Shown here one piece after another: positions 17,409 through 31,542 of a stretch of DNA of 64,000 nucleotides. Within the stretch, counting starts at the first letter, position 1. Each line of letters starts with the position of its first letter. Position numbers and translations under genes: made by a program. Under the pieces are notes generated by a model. That model worked only from the letters and a program-made list of their open reading frames with translations. It was not told the DNA's origin and did not search any database. The stretch is taken from assembly GCF_900604485.1 (NCBI RefSeq), contig NZ_UWOP01000001.1:1878369-1942368 (forward strand). The letters run 5' to 3'. The DNA is from Enterococcus mediterraneensis (GTDB lineage Bacteria; Bacillota; Bacilli; Lactobacillales; Enterococcaceae).

Positions 17409-19013
17409 TTGAAACAACAAATCTATAACGCAGCACTCTATTGCAGGCTTTCTCGTGATGATGAGCTTCATTCGGAGAGTTCAAGCATAGGCACACAGCG
17501 AAAAATACTCAAAGATTACGCTGTGGAACAGGGCTTTCACATTGTTGACGAGTATATCGACGACGGATGGTCTGGCACGAATTTTGACAGACCGAGCTTT
17601 CAGAGAATGATAGACGATATTGAGGACGGTAAGGTAAATTGTGTTATCACAAAGGATTTATCCCGACTTGGCAGAAACTATATTCTCACAGGGCAGTACA
17701 CCGAGATTTATTTTCCGTCAAAGGGTGTGCGGTATATTGCCATCAGCGACAGCGTGGATTCCAAAGACGGTGAAAGCGACATTGCTCCGTTCCGCAACAT
17801 TCTCAATGAGATGGTGGCGAGAGATACCAGCAAAAAGGTCAAATCGGCTATGCGGGTGAAGTTCAACAATGGCGAATATATCGCTCCTGTTACGCCCATC
17901 GGTTATATCATCGACCCGAACAACAAAAACAAGCTCATTATTGATGAGGAAACACGATGGATTCCCGAAAGGATTTTTGACCTTGCAGCACACGGTAAGG
18001 GTGCGGGAGCAATCGCAAGAATACTGAAAGCCGAAAAAATTCCTACCCCTACTTGGTTTCGGTATGTACGTTACGGAGAACGAGCCAAACGCTTTGAGGG
18101 ACAGCCTGAAGAAGTCAAATACCGATGGAATATTGTTACAGTACAGCATTTAATGGATAACGAATGCTTTATCGGGAACACCGTTCATTACAAGTTGGTT
18201 AAGACCTCATTCAAGAGCAAGAAAAACCGTGTCACCTCCGAAGATGAATGGCTGCGGGTAGAAAATACGCACGAGCCGATTATCTCAAAGGAAATCTGGG
18301 ATTTAGCCCACGCTCATATGGATTCCAGAAAGAGGGAAGCCAAACGGGGCGAGGACAACATCTTTGCAAGGCTGGTCTACTGCGGAGAATGCGGATGATC
18401 GCTCAGTAGTGCAAGCAAAAAGAAACAGAGCAAGTATTTTCGCTGCACAAAGTATAGTCAGCAAGGCAAAGACGAATGCTCCCTGCATTTCATCACCTAC
18501 AATCTGCTTTACGGTGTGGTGCTTGCATGATTGCAGTATTGGCTGCAAGAGGTACACACCAACAGCGACAAGCTGCTTGACAGGCTTTTGAAGTCGGGCG
18601 ATAAGCAGCGTAACACCGAGCGAAGGCACGATGAAAAGGAACTCAAGAAAGCCCGCAAACGCAAAGCAGAGGTCGACGCACTATTCGCAAAGATGTATGA
18701 GGATAGCATAAGCGGCAGGCTTGACGAGGACAATTTCAAAATGCTGACCGCAAAATACCGCACAGAGCAGCTAAAGCTATCCGAGCAGATAGAGCAAAGG
18801 GAAACACGGCTTTCACAGTCCGAAGCCGATGTAAACAACACACAGAAATGGATTGATTTAATTGGTAAGTATTCTGCAATAGATGAGCTTACCGCACCGC
18901 TTCTGAACGAGTTAATTGACAAAATCCTTGTTCACGAAGCACGACGGGACGAAAACGGCAAAAAGATATGGGATATTGAAATCTATTATCGTTTCGTCGG
19001 TATGATTGAGTAA
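17409..19013 (+). pseudogene. Large serine recombinase (TnpX-like) with two in-frame TGA codons
   Basis: Site-specific recombinase that should excise and integrate the element. TTG start at 17409 behind AAAGGAGG; the catalytic serine is Ser15 in LYCRLSRDDE, with DLSRLGRNY further on, then the recombinase domain (ARILKAEKIPTPT, WNIVTVQHLMDNECFIGNTV) and the zinc-ribbon start YCGECG. TGA occurs at 18396-18398, directly after CGECG, and at 18528-18530, in VVLA-stop-LQYWLQEV. The frame is unchanged across both and continues with a coiled coil to 19013. Removing the stops gives a normal protein of about 534 residues. Both could be single CGA-to-TGA changes. As read, the product lacks half of the zinc ribbon and the coiled coil. 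Confidence 0.85.
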
Positions 19014-19057
19014 ATTACAGGATTGAGCCTGTCTCATTTACGGGCAGGTTCGTACAT

Positions 19058-19070
19058 ACTATCCTTAACT
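19058..19070 (-). repeat. Right terminal inverted repeat of the element
   Basis: ACTATCCTTAACT, the reverse complement of the repeat at 9272-9284, 45 bases after the recombinase stop. The chromosome resumes at about 19071. Confidence 0.6.
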
Positions 19071-19190
19071 AATATAAGGCGGAATATAATTAGTTGCCAG
19101 TAACTGACGATACTGCTAGAATGTAGAAAAATATTTATGCTGTGGCATTGCCTCCAGGATAAAAAAGTTACTTGAAGGGATGGAAAATAG

Positions 19191-19466
19191 ATGGAGATCA
19201 AAGAAGAAAAAAACCGTTTTGCATTGTATAATGATGAAGGAACGGAAATCGGCGAAATGACTTGGGTCGATGCTGGGGAAGATATCATGGTCATTGACCA
19301 TACGTTTGTCGATCCAACGTATCGCGGACAAAAATTAGCAGAAAAATTAGTTCGCAGCGGCGTGGAAAAAGCGCGACGGGATGGTGTCAAAATCGTTCCT
19401 TTATGCCCGTATGCCAAAAAAGAATTTGATGAAAAAAGCGAATACCAAGATGTTTTGCGTAAATAG
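19191..19466 (+). CDS. Small GNAT-family acetyltransferase (YjdJ-like)
   Basis: 91 residues, the short GNAT-like form. The acetyl-CoA segment is VDPTYRGQKLAEKLVRSGVE (about 42-61), with IVPLCPYAKKEF near the C-terminus, the standard pattern of YjdJ-type proteins. Substrate unknown. RBS GAAGGGATGG. It is the first chromosomal gene after the mobile element and has its own terminator. Confidence 0.85.
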   Translation: MEIKEEKNRFALYNDEGTEIGEMTWVDAGEDIMVIDHTFVDPTYRGQKLAEKLVRSGVEKARRDGVKIVPLCPYAKKEFDEKSEYQDVLRK

Positions 19467-19490
19467 CTTTTATTGAACTTTAGAGTGATC

Positions 19491-19540
19491 AAAGAATCGG
19501 CGGCGAAAACAGTCTTCTGTTTAGCGCCGATTCTTTAATT
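19491..19540 (+). terminator. Terminator of the GNAT gene
   Basis: AAAGAATCGGCG (19491-19502) pairs with CGCCGATTCTTT (19525-19536), with an inner AAACAG/CTGTTT pairing. Confidence 0.75.
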
Positions 19541-19647
19541 ATTTCATTTCCTATATAATAGTATGGAATAGATCTTTTTATGGAAAAAAAAGCTGAGGTA
19601 TGCTACATTATAAGAGATGATTTCTAATAACTGAGGAGGATAGCCTA

Positions 19648-19884
19648 GTGTATAATTTGATTGTCGGAATCGTAATTGTTTTATCTATCTTAATGATCAT
19701 TGCTATCATGATGCAGCCTAGCAAACAAAACAGTGCGGCCAGCGCATTTACTGGTGGTGCCGATCAATTGTTCGGAAAACAAAAAGCGCGGGGATTTGAA
19801 GCGGTAATGCAACGCGCAACAGCGATCATGGCTGCTGTATGGTTGATTTTACTTTTTGTATTGGTGTATCTGTCTTCACACTAA
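19648..19884 (+). CDS. secG: Protein-export membrane protein SecG
   Basis: 78 residues with two transmembrane helices (about 3-21 and 56-75). The cytoplasmic loop has the SecG sequence MMQPSKQNSAASAFTGGADQ followed by LFGKQKARGFE. It is the auxiliary subunit of the SecYEG translocon. GTG start behind GAGGAGG. Placed upstream of est-rnr-smpB, as in other enterococci, though a terminator lies between. Confidence 0.95.
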   Translation: MYNLIVGIVIVLSILMIIAIMMQPSKQNSAASAFTGGADQLFGKQKARGFEAVMQRATAIMAAVWLILLFVLVYLSSH

Positions 19885-19925
19885 TCAGTCCATCAGCCTG
19901 AAGTTTTTTCAATAGAAGATGAATA

Positions 19926-19970
19926 GGTGAAACACGGTTCAAGAAGATTGACAGGTGTTTCGCTTTTTTT
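19926..19970 (+). terminator. Terminator of secG
   Basis: GTGAAACAC pairs with GTGTTTCGC and seven T follow. A promoter with TTAAAAT (about 20032) then precedes the esterase. Confidence 0.75.
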
Positions 19971-20057
19971 ATGTCAAAATTTCAATGAATTTGTGGATCT
20001 GATAGAACAGGTGCTTTGAGGAAAGTATGTTAAAATTGGTGGTGTGAGGTGAAACGA

Positions 20058-20825
20058 ATGGCAGCAAAAATTAAGATGCCAAAAACGCTTTTTAGTGAAC
20101 AGGGGCAACGCGCAGTGATCCTGCTTCATGCATATTCAGGAAGTCCAAACGATGTACGTATGCTGCATCGCTTTTTGGAAAAACACAACTATACGGTGTA
20201 TTCACCGATGTTTACGGGACATGGGACGATGGAGCCTTTAGACATATTAGAAGAATCGACAATAGTTTGGGAGCAGGACGTACAGGATGCACTCAGATTT
20301 TTGAAAGAAAAAGGATATCGCAAGATCGCTGTTTTCGGATTATCGATGGGAGGCATCTTCGCGGCACATACGTTGACTCTGGCAGATCAAGAAATCATTG
20401 GAGGCGGTGTATTCTGCTCGCCAATTTATCCAACTAAAAATCAAGTGCCGGAAAACTTCGTTAAGTATGCGCAACAAGTATATCGTTATAGCACAGTCGC
20501 CGGGGAACAATTAGCAACCAATTTGGCAAAAGTCCAGCAGGGTGTGCAACAGCAGCTGCAAGATATCGAAGAACTTGGCCGCACAACCAGTGAAAATTTA
20601 GCGAAGATCCAAGTGCCTGTATTTTTAGCGCAAGCTGGGAAAGATGAAATGATCGATCCCAAAACGGTTTTTCGCACCGCGCAAGGAATCACACAGGTAC
20701 CATTTACATTGAAATGGTACCCTGAAAGCCAGCATGTGATCACCGTTGATCCTGTGCATAAAGACTTTGAGCGAGATGTACTGGATTTTATTGAGGGACT
20801 CGCTTGGAATGAGGGAGAAGAGTGA
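20058..20825 (+). CDS. Carboxylesterase (Est/YvaK-like)
   Basis: 255-residue cytoplasmic alpha/beta hydrolase of the monoacylglycerol-lipase-like carboxylesterase group. Visible are VILLHAYSGSPNDV (oxyanion region), YSPMFTGHGT, the nucleophile elbow GLSMGG (Ser about 96), the acid in QAGKDEMID and the histidine in PESQHVIT. The ATG at 20058 follows GAGGTG and is preferred over the GTG at 20049. It overlaps rnr as GTGA, the conserved enterococcal and bacillar order est-rnr-smpB. The physiological substrate is not known. Confidence 0.88.
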   Translation: MAAKIKMPKTLFSEQGQRAVILLHAYSGSPNDVRMLHRFLEKHNYTVYSPMFTGHGTMEPLDILEESTIVWEQDVQDALRFLKEKGYRKIAVFGLSMGGIFAAHTLTLADQEIIGGGVFCSPIYPTKNQVPENFVKYAQQVYRYSTVAGEQLATNLAKVQQGVQQQLQDIEELGRTTSENLAKIQVPVFLAQAGKDEMIDPKTVFRTAQGITQVPFTLKWYPESQHVITVDPVHKDFERDVLDFIEGLAWNEGEE

Positions 20826-23149
20826 AGAATATTAAAGAACAGATATTGTTGTTTATTGAAGAAAGTAGTAAAAAAAGCTTTTCGGCAGAAGAAATCGCAG
20901 AAGGGTTAGGACTGAAAAAAAGTGCGGATTTTAAAGCGCTGGTCCAAACGATCGCTCAGATGGAACGAGAAGGAACCGTTATCTTCAATAAAAAAGGCAA
21001 AATAAAATTGCCGCCGAAATTAGTATTGGTGGAAGGAACTTTTCGCGCTAATGAACGTGGCTTCGGTTTTGTGACCGTCGATCCGGAAGAAGATGATATT
21101 TATATACCGAAAGAATTTACGGGATATGCAATGGACGGCGATATTGTCGCAATCGATATTTTGAAACCTTCCAGTCCTTTTGGCGATCGAGGAGCAGAAG
21201 GAAAAGTCGTAGAAATAAGAAAACGGGGAATCAGCCAGATCGTCGGTGAATTTACACTGTTTTCTGAAGAAGAAATCAAAGAAACAGATCTATACGGTGT
21301 CGTCGTACCTAAAGATAAAAAAATGGGCGAATTGAAAATCTACATCGCGGCGGAAGGAATCCGACCGGTGGATGGCAATATCGTTATCGTAGAGATCACC
21401 CATTATCCGGAAAAAGGATATGCTACAAGCTTGGAAGGAATTGTTAAAAAAGTTATCGGTCACAAAAATGATCCTGGAATGGATATTTTGTCGATCGTAG
21501 TAGCCAATGGGATACCGACACAGTTTCCAGAAGATGTCTTAGCGCAAGCTGATGCGGTACCTGATACGATCGATCCGGAAAAATTTCCAGAACGTCGTGA
21601 TTTAAGAAACCAGCAGATCGTCACGATCGACGGTGAGGACGCAAAAGATTTGGATGATGCGGTAACTGTTCGCAAGCTGGACAACGGCAATTACTTTTTA
21701 GGGGTGCATATCGCTGATGTTTCTTATTATGTAACAGAAGATAGCAAGTTAGACGGCGAAGCATTTGAACGAGGAACAAGTGTTTATTTGACTGACCGAG
21801 TGATCCCGATGCTTCCGCAACGGCTTTCTAACGGAATCTGTTCGTTAAATCCCAAGGTGCCTCGCTTGACGATGAGTTGCGAGATGGAGATTGACAAAAA
21901 CGGACAGGTAGTTTCCTATGATATTTTTCAAAGTGTGATCCAAACAACAGAACGGATGACTTATACCGCGGTCAATAAGATTTTAGACGGCGATGAAGAG
22001 ACCCGTCGTCGTTATCACGAGTTAGTGAAGATGTTTGAAGAAATGGCGGAACTCCATGACATTCTAGAAAAAATGCGTATCCAGCGCGGTGCGGTTTCTT
22101 TTGAAGATCGGGAAGCAAAAGTGTTGGTAGATCCTAAAGGCCATCCAATGGATATCGTTTTGCGCGAACGTGGTGTTGGGGAACGGTTGATCGAATCGTT
22201 TATGCTGGCGGCCAATGAGACAGTGGCGCAGCATTTTGCCAAACAAAAACTGCCGTTTATCTATCGGATTCATGAAGAACCGAAAGAGGACAAATTACGG
22301 CGTTTCTTTGATTTTGCATCGGCGATCGGAATTCTTGTCAAACAGACTAAAGGCAGTATTACACCGAAAGATCTGCAGCAAGTGGTGTTAGATGTTGCGG
22401 ACAAACCGGAATCGATGGTCATCAATACGATGCTTTTACGAAGCATGCAGCAAGCCAAATATTCAGAGGTCAATTACGGTCACTATGGTTTGGCGGCGGA
22501 ATATTATACGCACTTTACTTCGCCGATCCGTCGTTATCCTGATTTGATCGTTCACCGTCTGATCCGTTCTTATACAGAAGACAAGTCAGAAGAAAATCAA
22601 GCGCTTTGGGCAGGAAAACTGCCGGATATCGCGGTCCACAGTTCACAGATGGAACGACGTGCTGTCGATGCGGAACGTGAAGTAGATGCTATGAAAAAAG
22701 CGGAATTTATGGCGGATCATATTGACGAAGAATTTGACGGTATCATCAGTTCTGTTGTGAAATTCGGGATATTTGTGGAACTGCCAAATACCATCGAAGG
22801 AATGATCCATATCAGTGCATTGAAAAATGATTACTTCCATTTCTTGGAAAATCACTTGGCACTGGTGGGTGAACGCACAGGATTGACCTATAAGATCGGA
22901 CAAAAAGTCCGGGTCAAAGTTGTCAAGGCCGATCCAACGACTCGAGAGATTGATTTTGAACTGCTCTCAGCCGAAGAAGTTGAACCAATCAAACAAGACA
23001 AAAAAAATAAACCGGCCGGACGACGCGGAAAAAGAGAAGACAAACGTCCGAAAAATCAAAAAGCCACACAAGGCAGAGGAAAAAGCAAAAATAAAAATAA
23101 GAAAAATAAAAAACCTTTTTATAAAGGAATCAAGAAAAAAGGTAAATAG
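20822..23149 (+). CDS. rnr: Ribonuclease R
   Basis: 775-residue 3'-5' exoribonuclease of the RNB family that degrades structured RNA and works with SmpB/tmRNA in trans-translation. Domains in order: N-terminal winged helix (about 5-60), cold-shock OB domains (about 70-230), the RNB catalytic domain with [15 protein letters not shown] (about 268-282, the metal-binding aspartates), an S1 domain beginning [18 protein letters not shown] (about 638), and a lysine-rich tail (about 725-775). GTG start inside the previous stop, RBS GAGGGAG. The smpB gene follows after 14 bases. Confidence 0.97.
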   Translation: MKNIKEQILLFIEESSKKSFSAEEIAEGLGLKKSADFKALVQTIAQMEREGTVIFNKKGKIKLPPKLVLVEGTFRANERGFGFVTVDPEEDDIYIPKEFTGYAMDGDIVAIDILKPSSPFGDRGAEGKVVEIRKRGISQIVGEFTLFSEEEIKETDLYGVVVPKDKKMGELKIYIAAEGIRPVDGNIVIVEITHYPEKGYATSLEGIVKKVIGHKNDPGMDILSIVVANGIPTQFPEDVLAQADAVPDTIDPEKFPERRDLRNQQIVTIDGEDAKDLDDAVTVRKLDNGNYFLGVHIADVSYYVTEDSKLDGEAFERGTSVYLTDRVIPMLPQRLSNGICSLNPKVPRLTMSCEMEIDKNGQVVSYDIFQSVIQTTERMTYTAVNKILDGDEETRRRYHELVKMFEEMAELHDILEKMRIQRGAVSFEDREAKVLVDPKGHPMDIVLRERGVGERLIESFMLAANETVAQHFAKQKLPFIYRIHEEPKEDKLRRFFDFASAIGILVKQTKGSITPKDLQQVVLDVADKPESMVINTMLLRSMQQAKYSEVNYGHYGLAAEYYTHFTSPIRRYPDLIVHRLIRSYTEDKSEENQALWAGKLPDIAVHSSQMERRAVDAEREVDAMKKAEFMADHIDEEFDGIISSVVKFGIFVELPNTIEGMIHISALKNDYFHFLENHLALVGERTGLTYKIGQKVRVKVVKADPTTREIDFELLSAEEVEPIKQDKKNKPAGRRGKREDKRPKNQKATQGRGKSKNKNKKNKKPFYKGIKKKGK

Positions 23150-23163
23150 CTGGAGGTGGCTTT

Positions 23164-23625
23164 ATGCCCAAAGGTGAAGGAAAGCTGATCGCACAAAACA
23201 AAAAAGCACGGCATGATTATACGATCGTCGACACGATGGAAGCGGGCATCGTGCTGCAAGGAACCGAAATCAAATCGATCCGCAACAGTCGGATCAATTT
23301 GAAAGACGGTTTCGTACGGGTGCGAAACGGCGAGGCCTTTTTATACAATGTACACATCAGTCCTTACGAACAGGGAAATATCTTCAATCATGATCCATTG
23401 AGGACACGGAAGTTATTACTCCATAAAAAACAAATCGCTCGTTTGATCGGTGAGACCCAAAGTAATGGAATGACCATCGTGCCGTTGAAGGTATATATCA
23501 AAGACGGATATGCCAAGGTACTGATCGGTATTGCGAAAGGGAAAAAGCAATACGACAAGCGGGAAACCTTGAAACGAAAAGACCAAGAACGTCAGATCAA
23601 ACGAGCACTTAAAAATTTCTCATAA
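23164..23625 (+). CDS. smpB: SsrA-binding protein SmpB
   Basis: 153 residues, the full length for the family. Key segments: [65 protein letters not shown] and the C-terminal tail [18 protein letters not shown] that enters the ribosomal mRNA channel. It brings tmRNA to stalled ribosomes. RBS GGAGGTGG. The ssrA gene itself was not found in the window. Confidence 0.98.
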   Translation: MPKGEGKLIAQNKKARHDYTIVDTMEAGIVLQGTEIKSIRNSRINLKDGFVRVRNGEAFLYNVHISPYEQGNIFNHDPLRTRKLLLHKKQIARLIGETQSNGMTIVPLKVYIKDGYAKVLIGIAKGKKQYDKRETLKRKDQERQIKRALKNFS

Positions 23626-23822
23626 TATTCTTAAATTGCTTGGGAGATTCCAATAGTTATCGCTTCCTAAAGTTGCGGATTTTTGATAGCATTTAAACAA
23701 AAGATGTCGCTATATCAATGTTCGATTTCATAAAACTGGTTTCATTGGCTTTCCTTATTGAAGATATTTGAAAATCCTATTATGCAAAGTGGGAAAAATG
23801 TCTAATTTTAGCTGAAAATGTT

Positions 23823-23851
23823 TTGAAATTTTTCAATGGTGGTGGTATGAT
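23823..23851 (+). promoter_or_regulatory. Promoter of the atp operon
   Basis: TTGAAA (23823-23828), 17 bases, TATGAT (23846-23851), 83 bases before the atpB start. The rest of the 308-base gap after smpB is AT-rich; no atpI-like gene is present in it. Confidence 0.65.
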
Positions 23852-23882
23852 ACCGATTGTTATCGAACTTATGGCATCATAG

Positions 23883-24901
<1,019 letters not shown>

Positions 24902-24911
24902 TCAAGAAGAG

Positions 24912-24946
24912 AAGCAGAACTGTTCGATACGGGTGTTCTGCTTTTT
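24912..24946 (+). terminator. Terminator-like hairpin inside the atp operon
   Basis: AAGCAGAAC (24912-24920) pairs with GTTCTGCTT (24934-24942) and six T follow (24941-24946). It lies between atpE and atpF. Partial termination here would raise atpE mRNA over the distal genes, matching the need for about ten c subunits per complex. Confidence 0.7.
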
Positions 24947-24993
24947 TGCATGAACTATTGGACAGTTAGATTACAAGTAAAGGAGATACACTT

Positions 24994-25504
24994 ATGCTAA
25001 ATCATCTGGTAGTTGCGGAAGTGCAAAATACGATGCTCGGCAATATGATCGTCGTAAGTGGTGCTTTCGTCATCTTGTTGATATTACTGAAACACTTCGC
25101 ATGGGGTGCAGTATCCGACATGATGAAAAAAAGAGAAAATAAGATCGCCAATGATTTAGATTCTGCAGAAGAATCGCGCGTCAACGCAGCAAAATTAGAG
25201 AAACAACGTCAAGAACAATTGATGAATTCTCGTTCAGAAGCTGCAGACATCATCAAAAGCGCGAAAGATAGCGGAGAGTTAAGCCGACAAAATATTTTGA
25301 ACGAAACCAAAGAAGAAGTGAGCCGTATGAAAGAAAAAGCTCATTCTGATATCTCTTTGGAAAAAGAAGCTGCATTGAGCGATGTCAAAGATGATGTCGC
25401 AGCAATCTCATTGCAGATCGCGGAAAAAATATTGAATAAAGAGCTTTCTCCCGAAATGCATGAATCTTTAATCAATCAATACATCGAAGGTCTAGGATCA
25501 AATA

Positions 25505-25518
<14 letters not shown>
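24994..25518 (+). CDS. atpF: F1Fo ATP synthase subunit b
   Basis: 174 residues. One N-terminal membrane helix (about 15-35, MIVVSGAFVILLILLKHFAW) followed by a long charged coiled coil that forms the peripheral stalk. RBS AAAGGAG. Its end overlaps atpH by 14 bases. Confidence 0.96.
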
Positions 25519-27629
<2,111 letters not shown>

Positions 27630-27643
27630 AGAGGTGAATAAAC

Positions 27644-28546
27644 ATGGGTGCTTCTCTAAATGAAATCAAGCAACGAATTGCTTCTACTAAGAAGACCAGT
27701 CAAATCACCAACGCTATGCAGATGGTTTCTGCCGCAAAACTGACGAAATCAGAAGCTCACTCGAAACAATTTCAAGTGTATGCTTCAAAAGTTCGGGAAG
27801 TTGTTACACATTTAACCGCCAGCCAATTAAATGATATCTATACAGGTTCTGAATCAAAAGGAATCAATTATAACAGTATGCTGGTCAGCCGACCAGTTAA
27901 AAAGACCGGCTACATCGTCATCACTTCTGATGGCGGTCTAGTTGGCGGTTATAATAGTTCCATCTTAAAACAAATGATGACGATGCTGACAGAAGATCAT
28001 AAAGCTCCGGATGAATATGTAATGATCGCGATCGGCGGAACAGGCGCCGACTTTTTCAAAACAAGAGGAATCGACTTAGCTTACGAACTTCGTAACCTTT
28101 CTGATCAACCTAGTTTTGAAGAAGTTCGTAAGATCGTGACGATGGCGACAACGATGTATCAAAACGAAGTGTTCGATGAATTATATGTTTGTTACAACCA
28201 TCATATCAATTCATTGACAAGCCAATTTCGTGTTGAAAAAATGTTGCCGATCACGGACTTAGATCCTGAAGAAGCTGAAAGCTACCAACAAGAATATCTT
28301 TTTGAACCATCAAAAGAAGATATTTTGGAGCAGCTGCTTCCTCAATATGCAGAAAGCTTGATTTATGGAGCAATCGTTGATGCCAAGACAGCAGAACACG
28401 CTGCTGGTATGACAGCGATGAAAACTGCAACAGATAATGCGAAAAATATTATTGATGATTTGACGATTTCTTATAATCGGGCACGTCAAGGGGCAATTAC
28501 CCAAGAAATTACCGAAATTGTTGCCGGAGCTTCGGCTTTAGAATAA
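27644..28546 (+). CDS. atpG: F1Fo ATP synthase subunit gamma
   Basis: 300 residues. The N-terminal helix [20 protein letters not shown] and the C-terminal helix ending [19 protein letters not shown] form the rotating coiled coil. RBS AGAGGTGAATAA. Confidence 0.97.
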   Translation: MGASLNEIKQRIASTKKTSQITNAMQMVSAAKLTKSEAHSKQFQVYASKVREVVTHLTASQLNDIYTGSESKGINYNSMLVSRPVKKTGYIVITSDGGLVGGYNSSILKQMMTMLTEDHKAPDEYVMIAIGGTGADFFKTRGIDLAYELRNLSDQPSFEEVRKIVTMATTMYQNEVFDELYVCYNHHINSLTSQFRVEKMLPITDLDPEEAESYQQEYLFEPSKEDILEQLLPQYAESLIYGAIVDAKTAEHAAGMTAMKTATDNAKNIIDDLTISYNRARQGAITQEITEIVAGASALE

Positions 28547-28558
28547 TTTCGAGAATGA

Positions 28559-29980
<1,422 letters not shown>

Positions 29981-29993
29981 AAAGGGGTGCCCC

Positions 29994-30416
29994 ATGGATA
30001 ACTATTTAACAGTTAATGTGGTAACTCCAGCTGGAATCGTGTATGATCACCACGCAAAAATCGTGGTGGCTAATACAACGAACGGTGAACTAGGGATCTT
30101 GCCAAAACACATGCCAATCATCGCTCCTCTGAGAATCGATGAAGTACGGGTAAAACGTACCGACTCTGATACTCATGTGGACTGGATTGCCGTGAATGGC
30201 GGGATCATGGAAGTTCGTGACAACGTTGTTTCAATCATCGCTGACAGTGCGGAACGTGAACGAGACATCGATGTATCTCGGGCGGAGCGAGCAAAACAAC
30301 GAGCAGAACGAATGATCGAAGAAGCCAAACAAACGGAAAACATCGATCAGCTTCGTCGTGCGACAGTTGCATTGCACCGTGCCGTAAACCGGATCAATGT
30401 ATCAAAACACAGATAA
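29994..30416 (+). CDS. atpC: F1Fo ATP synthase subunit epsilon
   Basis: 140 residues. N-terminal beta sandwich beginning [20 protein letters not shown] and a C-terminal two-helix segment ending [18 protein letters not shown]. It couples to gamma and can inhibit ATP hydrolysis. Last gene of the operon; the terminator that should follow is split by an insertion sequence. Confidence 0.96.
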   Translation: MDNYLTVNVVTPAGIVYDHHAKIVVANTTNGELGILPKHMPIIAPLRIDEVRVKRTDSDTHVDWIAVNGGIMEVRDNVVSIIADSAERERDIDVSRAERAKQRAERMIEEAKQTENIDQLRRATVALHRAVNRINVSKHR

Positions 30417-30432
30417 TTCCAAAGTATGAGAT

Positions 30433-30449
30433 AAAAAACCATGAAGCAG
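30433..30449 (+). terminator. Left arm of the atp operon terminator, split by the IS
   Basis: AAAAAACCATGAAGCAG, 16 bases after the atpC stop. Its partner CTGCTCCATGGTTTTTT now lies at 32283-32299 beyond the insertion sequence. The arms are complementary at 16 of 17 positions. Confidence 0.75.
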
Positions 30450-30503
30450 GTGAATGATTGGCTCCCCGTCAAGTGGACACGGAAATATAATAAAATTTTT
30501 AGA

Positions 30504-30545
30504 GAGCTGTTTGCTAATTTTGTGGCAAACAGTTCTTTTGTTTTT
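30504..30545 (+). terminator. Hairpin inside the IS that can replace the atp terminator
   Basis: GAGCTGTTTGC (30504-30514) pairs with GCAAACAGTTC (30525-30535), followed by TTTTGTTTTT on the plus strand. It faces transcripts coming from atpC. Confidence 0.6.
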
Positions 30546-30577
30546 CATTGTTTAAACTTCAACTGCGCTCGGTTGAC

Positions 30578-30628
30578 GTATCCCTTAGATGTACGAAATA
30601 AAGGACATTTCACACATCTAAGAGATAC
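30578..30628. terminator. Hairpin next to the IS transposase stop
   Basis: GTATCCCTTAGATGT pairs with ACATCTAAGAGATAC with one mismatch, just beyond the end of the transposase gene. Confidence 0.4.
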
Positions 30629-30633
30629 GATTA

Positions 30634-31542
30634 TTAAGCTACCATTAAAAGCTGTTGGTGAACTTGTAATGGAGTTTTGGATTTCAAGCATCGTTGATAA
30701 CGACCATTGTTATAGTAGTTGATGTAATCTTCGATCATCGATACGAGATCTTCGCGTCTTGTAAATTTACGACGATAGTATTTTTCACGTTTCAATGTTC
30801 CCCAGAATCCTTCCATTGGTCCATTATCAATACAATGGGCAACACGAGACATGCTTTGTTTCATCCCTTGATTTTTGATTTTAGTTCTCATGTTTTTACT
30901 GGTGTACTGAAACCCTCGATCGCTATGGAATAGCGGATGAGCCTCAGGCTCAAGTCGAATCGCTTCGTCAAAGGTATCAAAAACCAACTTATTATCATTT
31001 CTATCGCTAATGATGAAAGAGACAATACGCCGATCTGCTAAGTCTAGAATGGCACTAAGGTAAATTTTCTTTACTTGGTTTCCTAGAGTGTACTTGAATT
31101 CACTGACATCAGTTAGCCATTTTTCATTTGGTTTATCTGCATGGAAATTTCTATTTAGATAGTTCTTGGCAATATGATAAGGATTACTGGAAGCTTTAGT
31201 AATTCCGTTTGGATGGTGTTTGACGGTAGATTTAATTTGAAGACTACGACAAATCCGCAATACTCTTTTGTCATTGACGTGCAAACCAAAGTCTTGAACC
31301 AAATCGTCGCGGATTCTCCGATACCCCTTGTCGTTATCTGCTTCATAGATATATCTTACTAGGTCTGCCAGGTGCTCGTTAAAGATAGTTTGAGCTGATT
31401 TTGGTTGCTTTAACCAACGGTAATACGCTGATCTGGAGACGTGTAAAAAATCACACATTAATTTTATCGAATAATTTTTGAGATTATGAAGTTCCTTAAT
31501 TGCTTGGTATTCAAAGATATGACGGATGAGGTCTAGTCCCAC
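30634..31542 (-). CDS. IS150-type transposase, OrfB (DDE integrase)
   Basis: 302 residues with the rve integrase core. The catalytic triad is visible: Asp in WLTDVSEFKY, Asp in LFHSDRGFQYTS and Glu in DNGPMEGFWGTLKREKYY, the spacing usual for IS3. An HTH_21-like segment LMCDFLHVSRSAYYRWLKQP precedes it. Its GTG start is weak; the working enzyme is expected to be an OrfAB fusion made by -1 frameshifting on the A7 run at 31563-31569 in orfA. Both frames are intact. Confidence 0.92.
   Translation of the reverse strand: MGLDLIRHIFEYQAIKELHNLKNYSIKLMCDFLHVSRSAYYRWLKQPKSAQTIFNEHLADLVRYIYEADNDKGYRRIRDDLVQDFGLHVNDKRVLRICRSLQIKSTVKHHPNGITKASSNPYHIAKNYLNRNFHADKPNEKWLTDVSEFKYTLGNQVKKIYLSAILDLADRRIVSFIISDRNDNKLVFDTFDEAIRLEPEAHPLFHSDRGFQYTSKNMRTKIKNQGMKQSMSRVAHCIDNGPMEGFWGTLKREKYYRRKFTRREDLVSMIEDYINYYNNGRYQRCLKSKTPLQVHQQLLMVA

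Larger units (their letters stand above)
9272..19070. mobile_element. Tn4451-type integrative mobilizable element with cargo
   Basis: About 9.8 kb inserted between the hydrolase and GNAT genes. The backbone is tnpV at the left, then cargo, a sigma-like regulator, a mobC-like gene, relaxase, tnpW and a large serine recombinase at the right; tnpV, tnpW and tnpX-type genes are hallmarks of the Tn4451 group. The outer limits are set by a 13-bp inverted repeat, AGTTAAGGATAGT at 9272-9284 and its complement at 19058-19070, so the boundaries are inferred. No coupling protein or type IV secretion genes are present: it would need a helper to transfer. Base use in the mobilization half is richer in GC than in the flanking chromosome. 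Confidence 0.8.

Noticed and set aside
9272-19070. Complete conjugative transposon or prophage
   Set aside because: No coupling protein, type IV secretion genes or phage structural genes; only mobilization functions.
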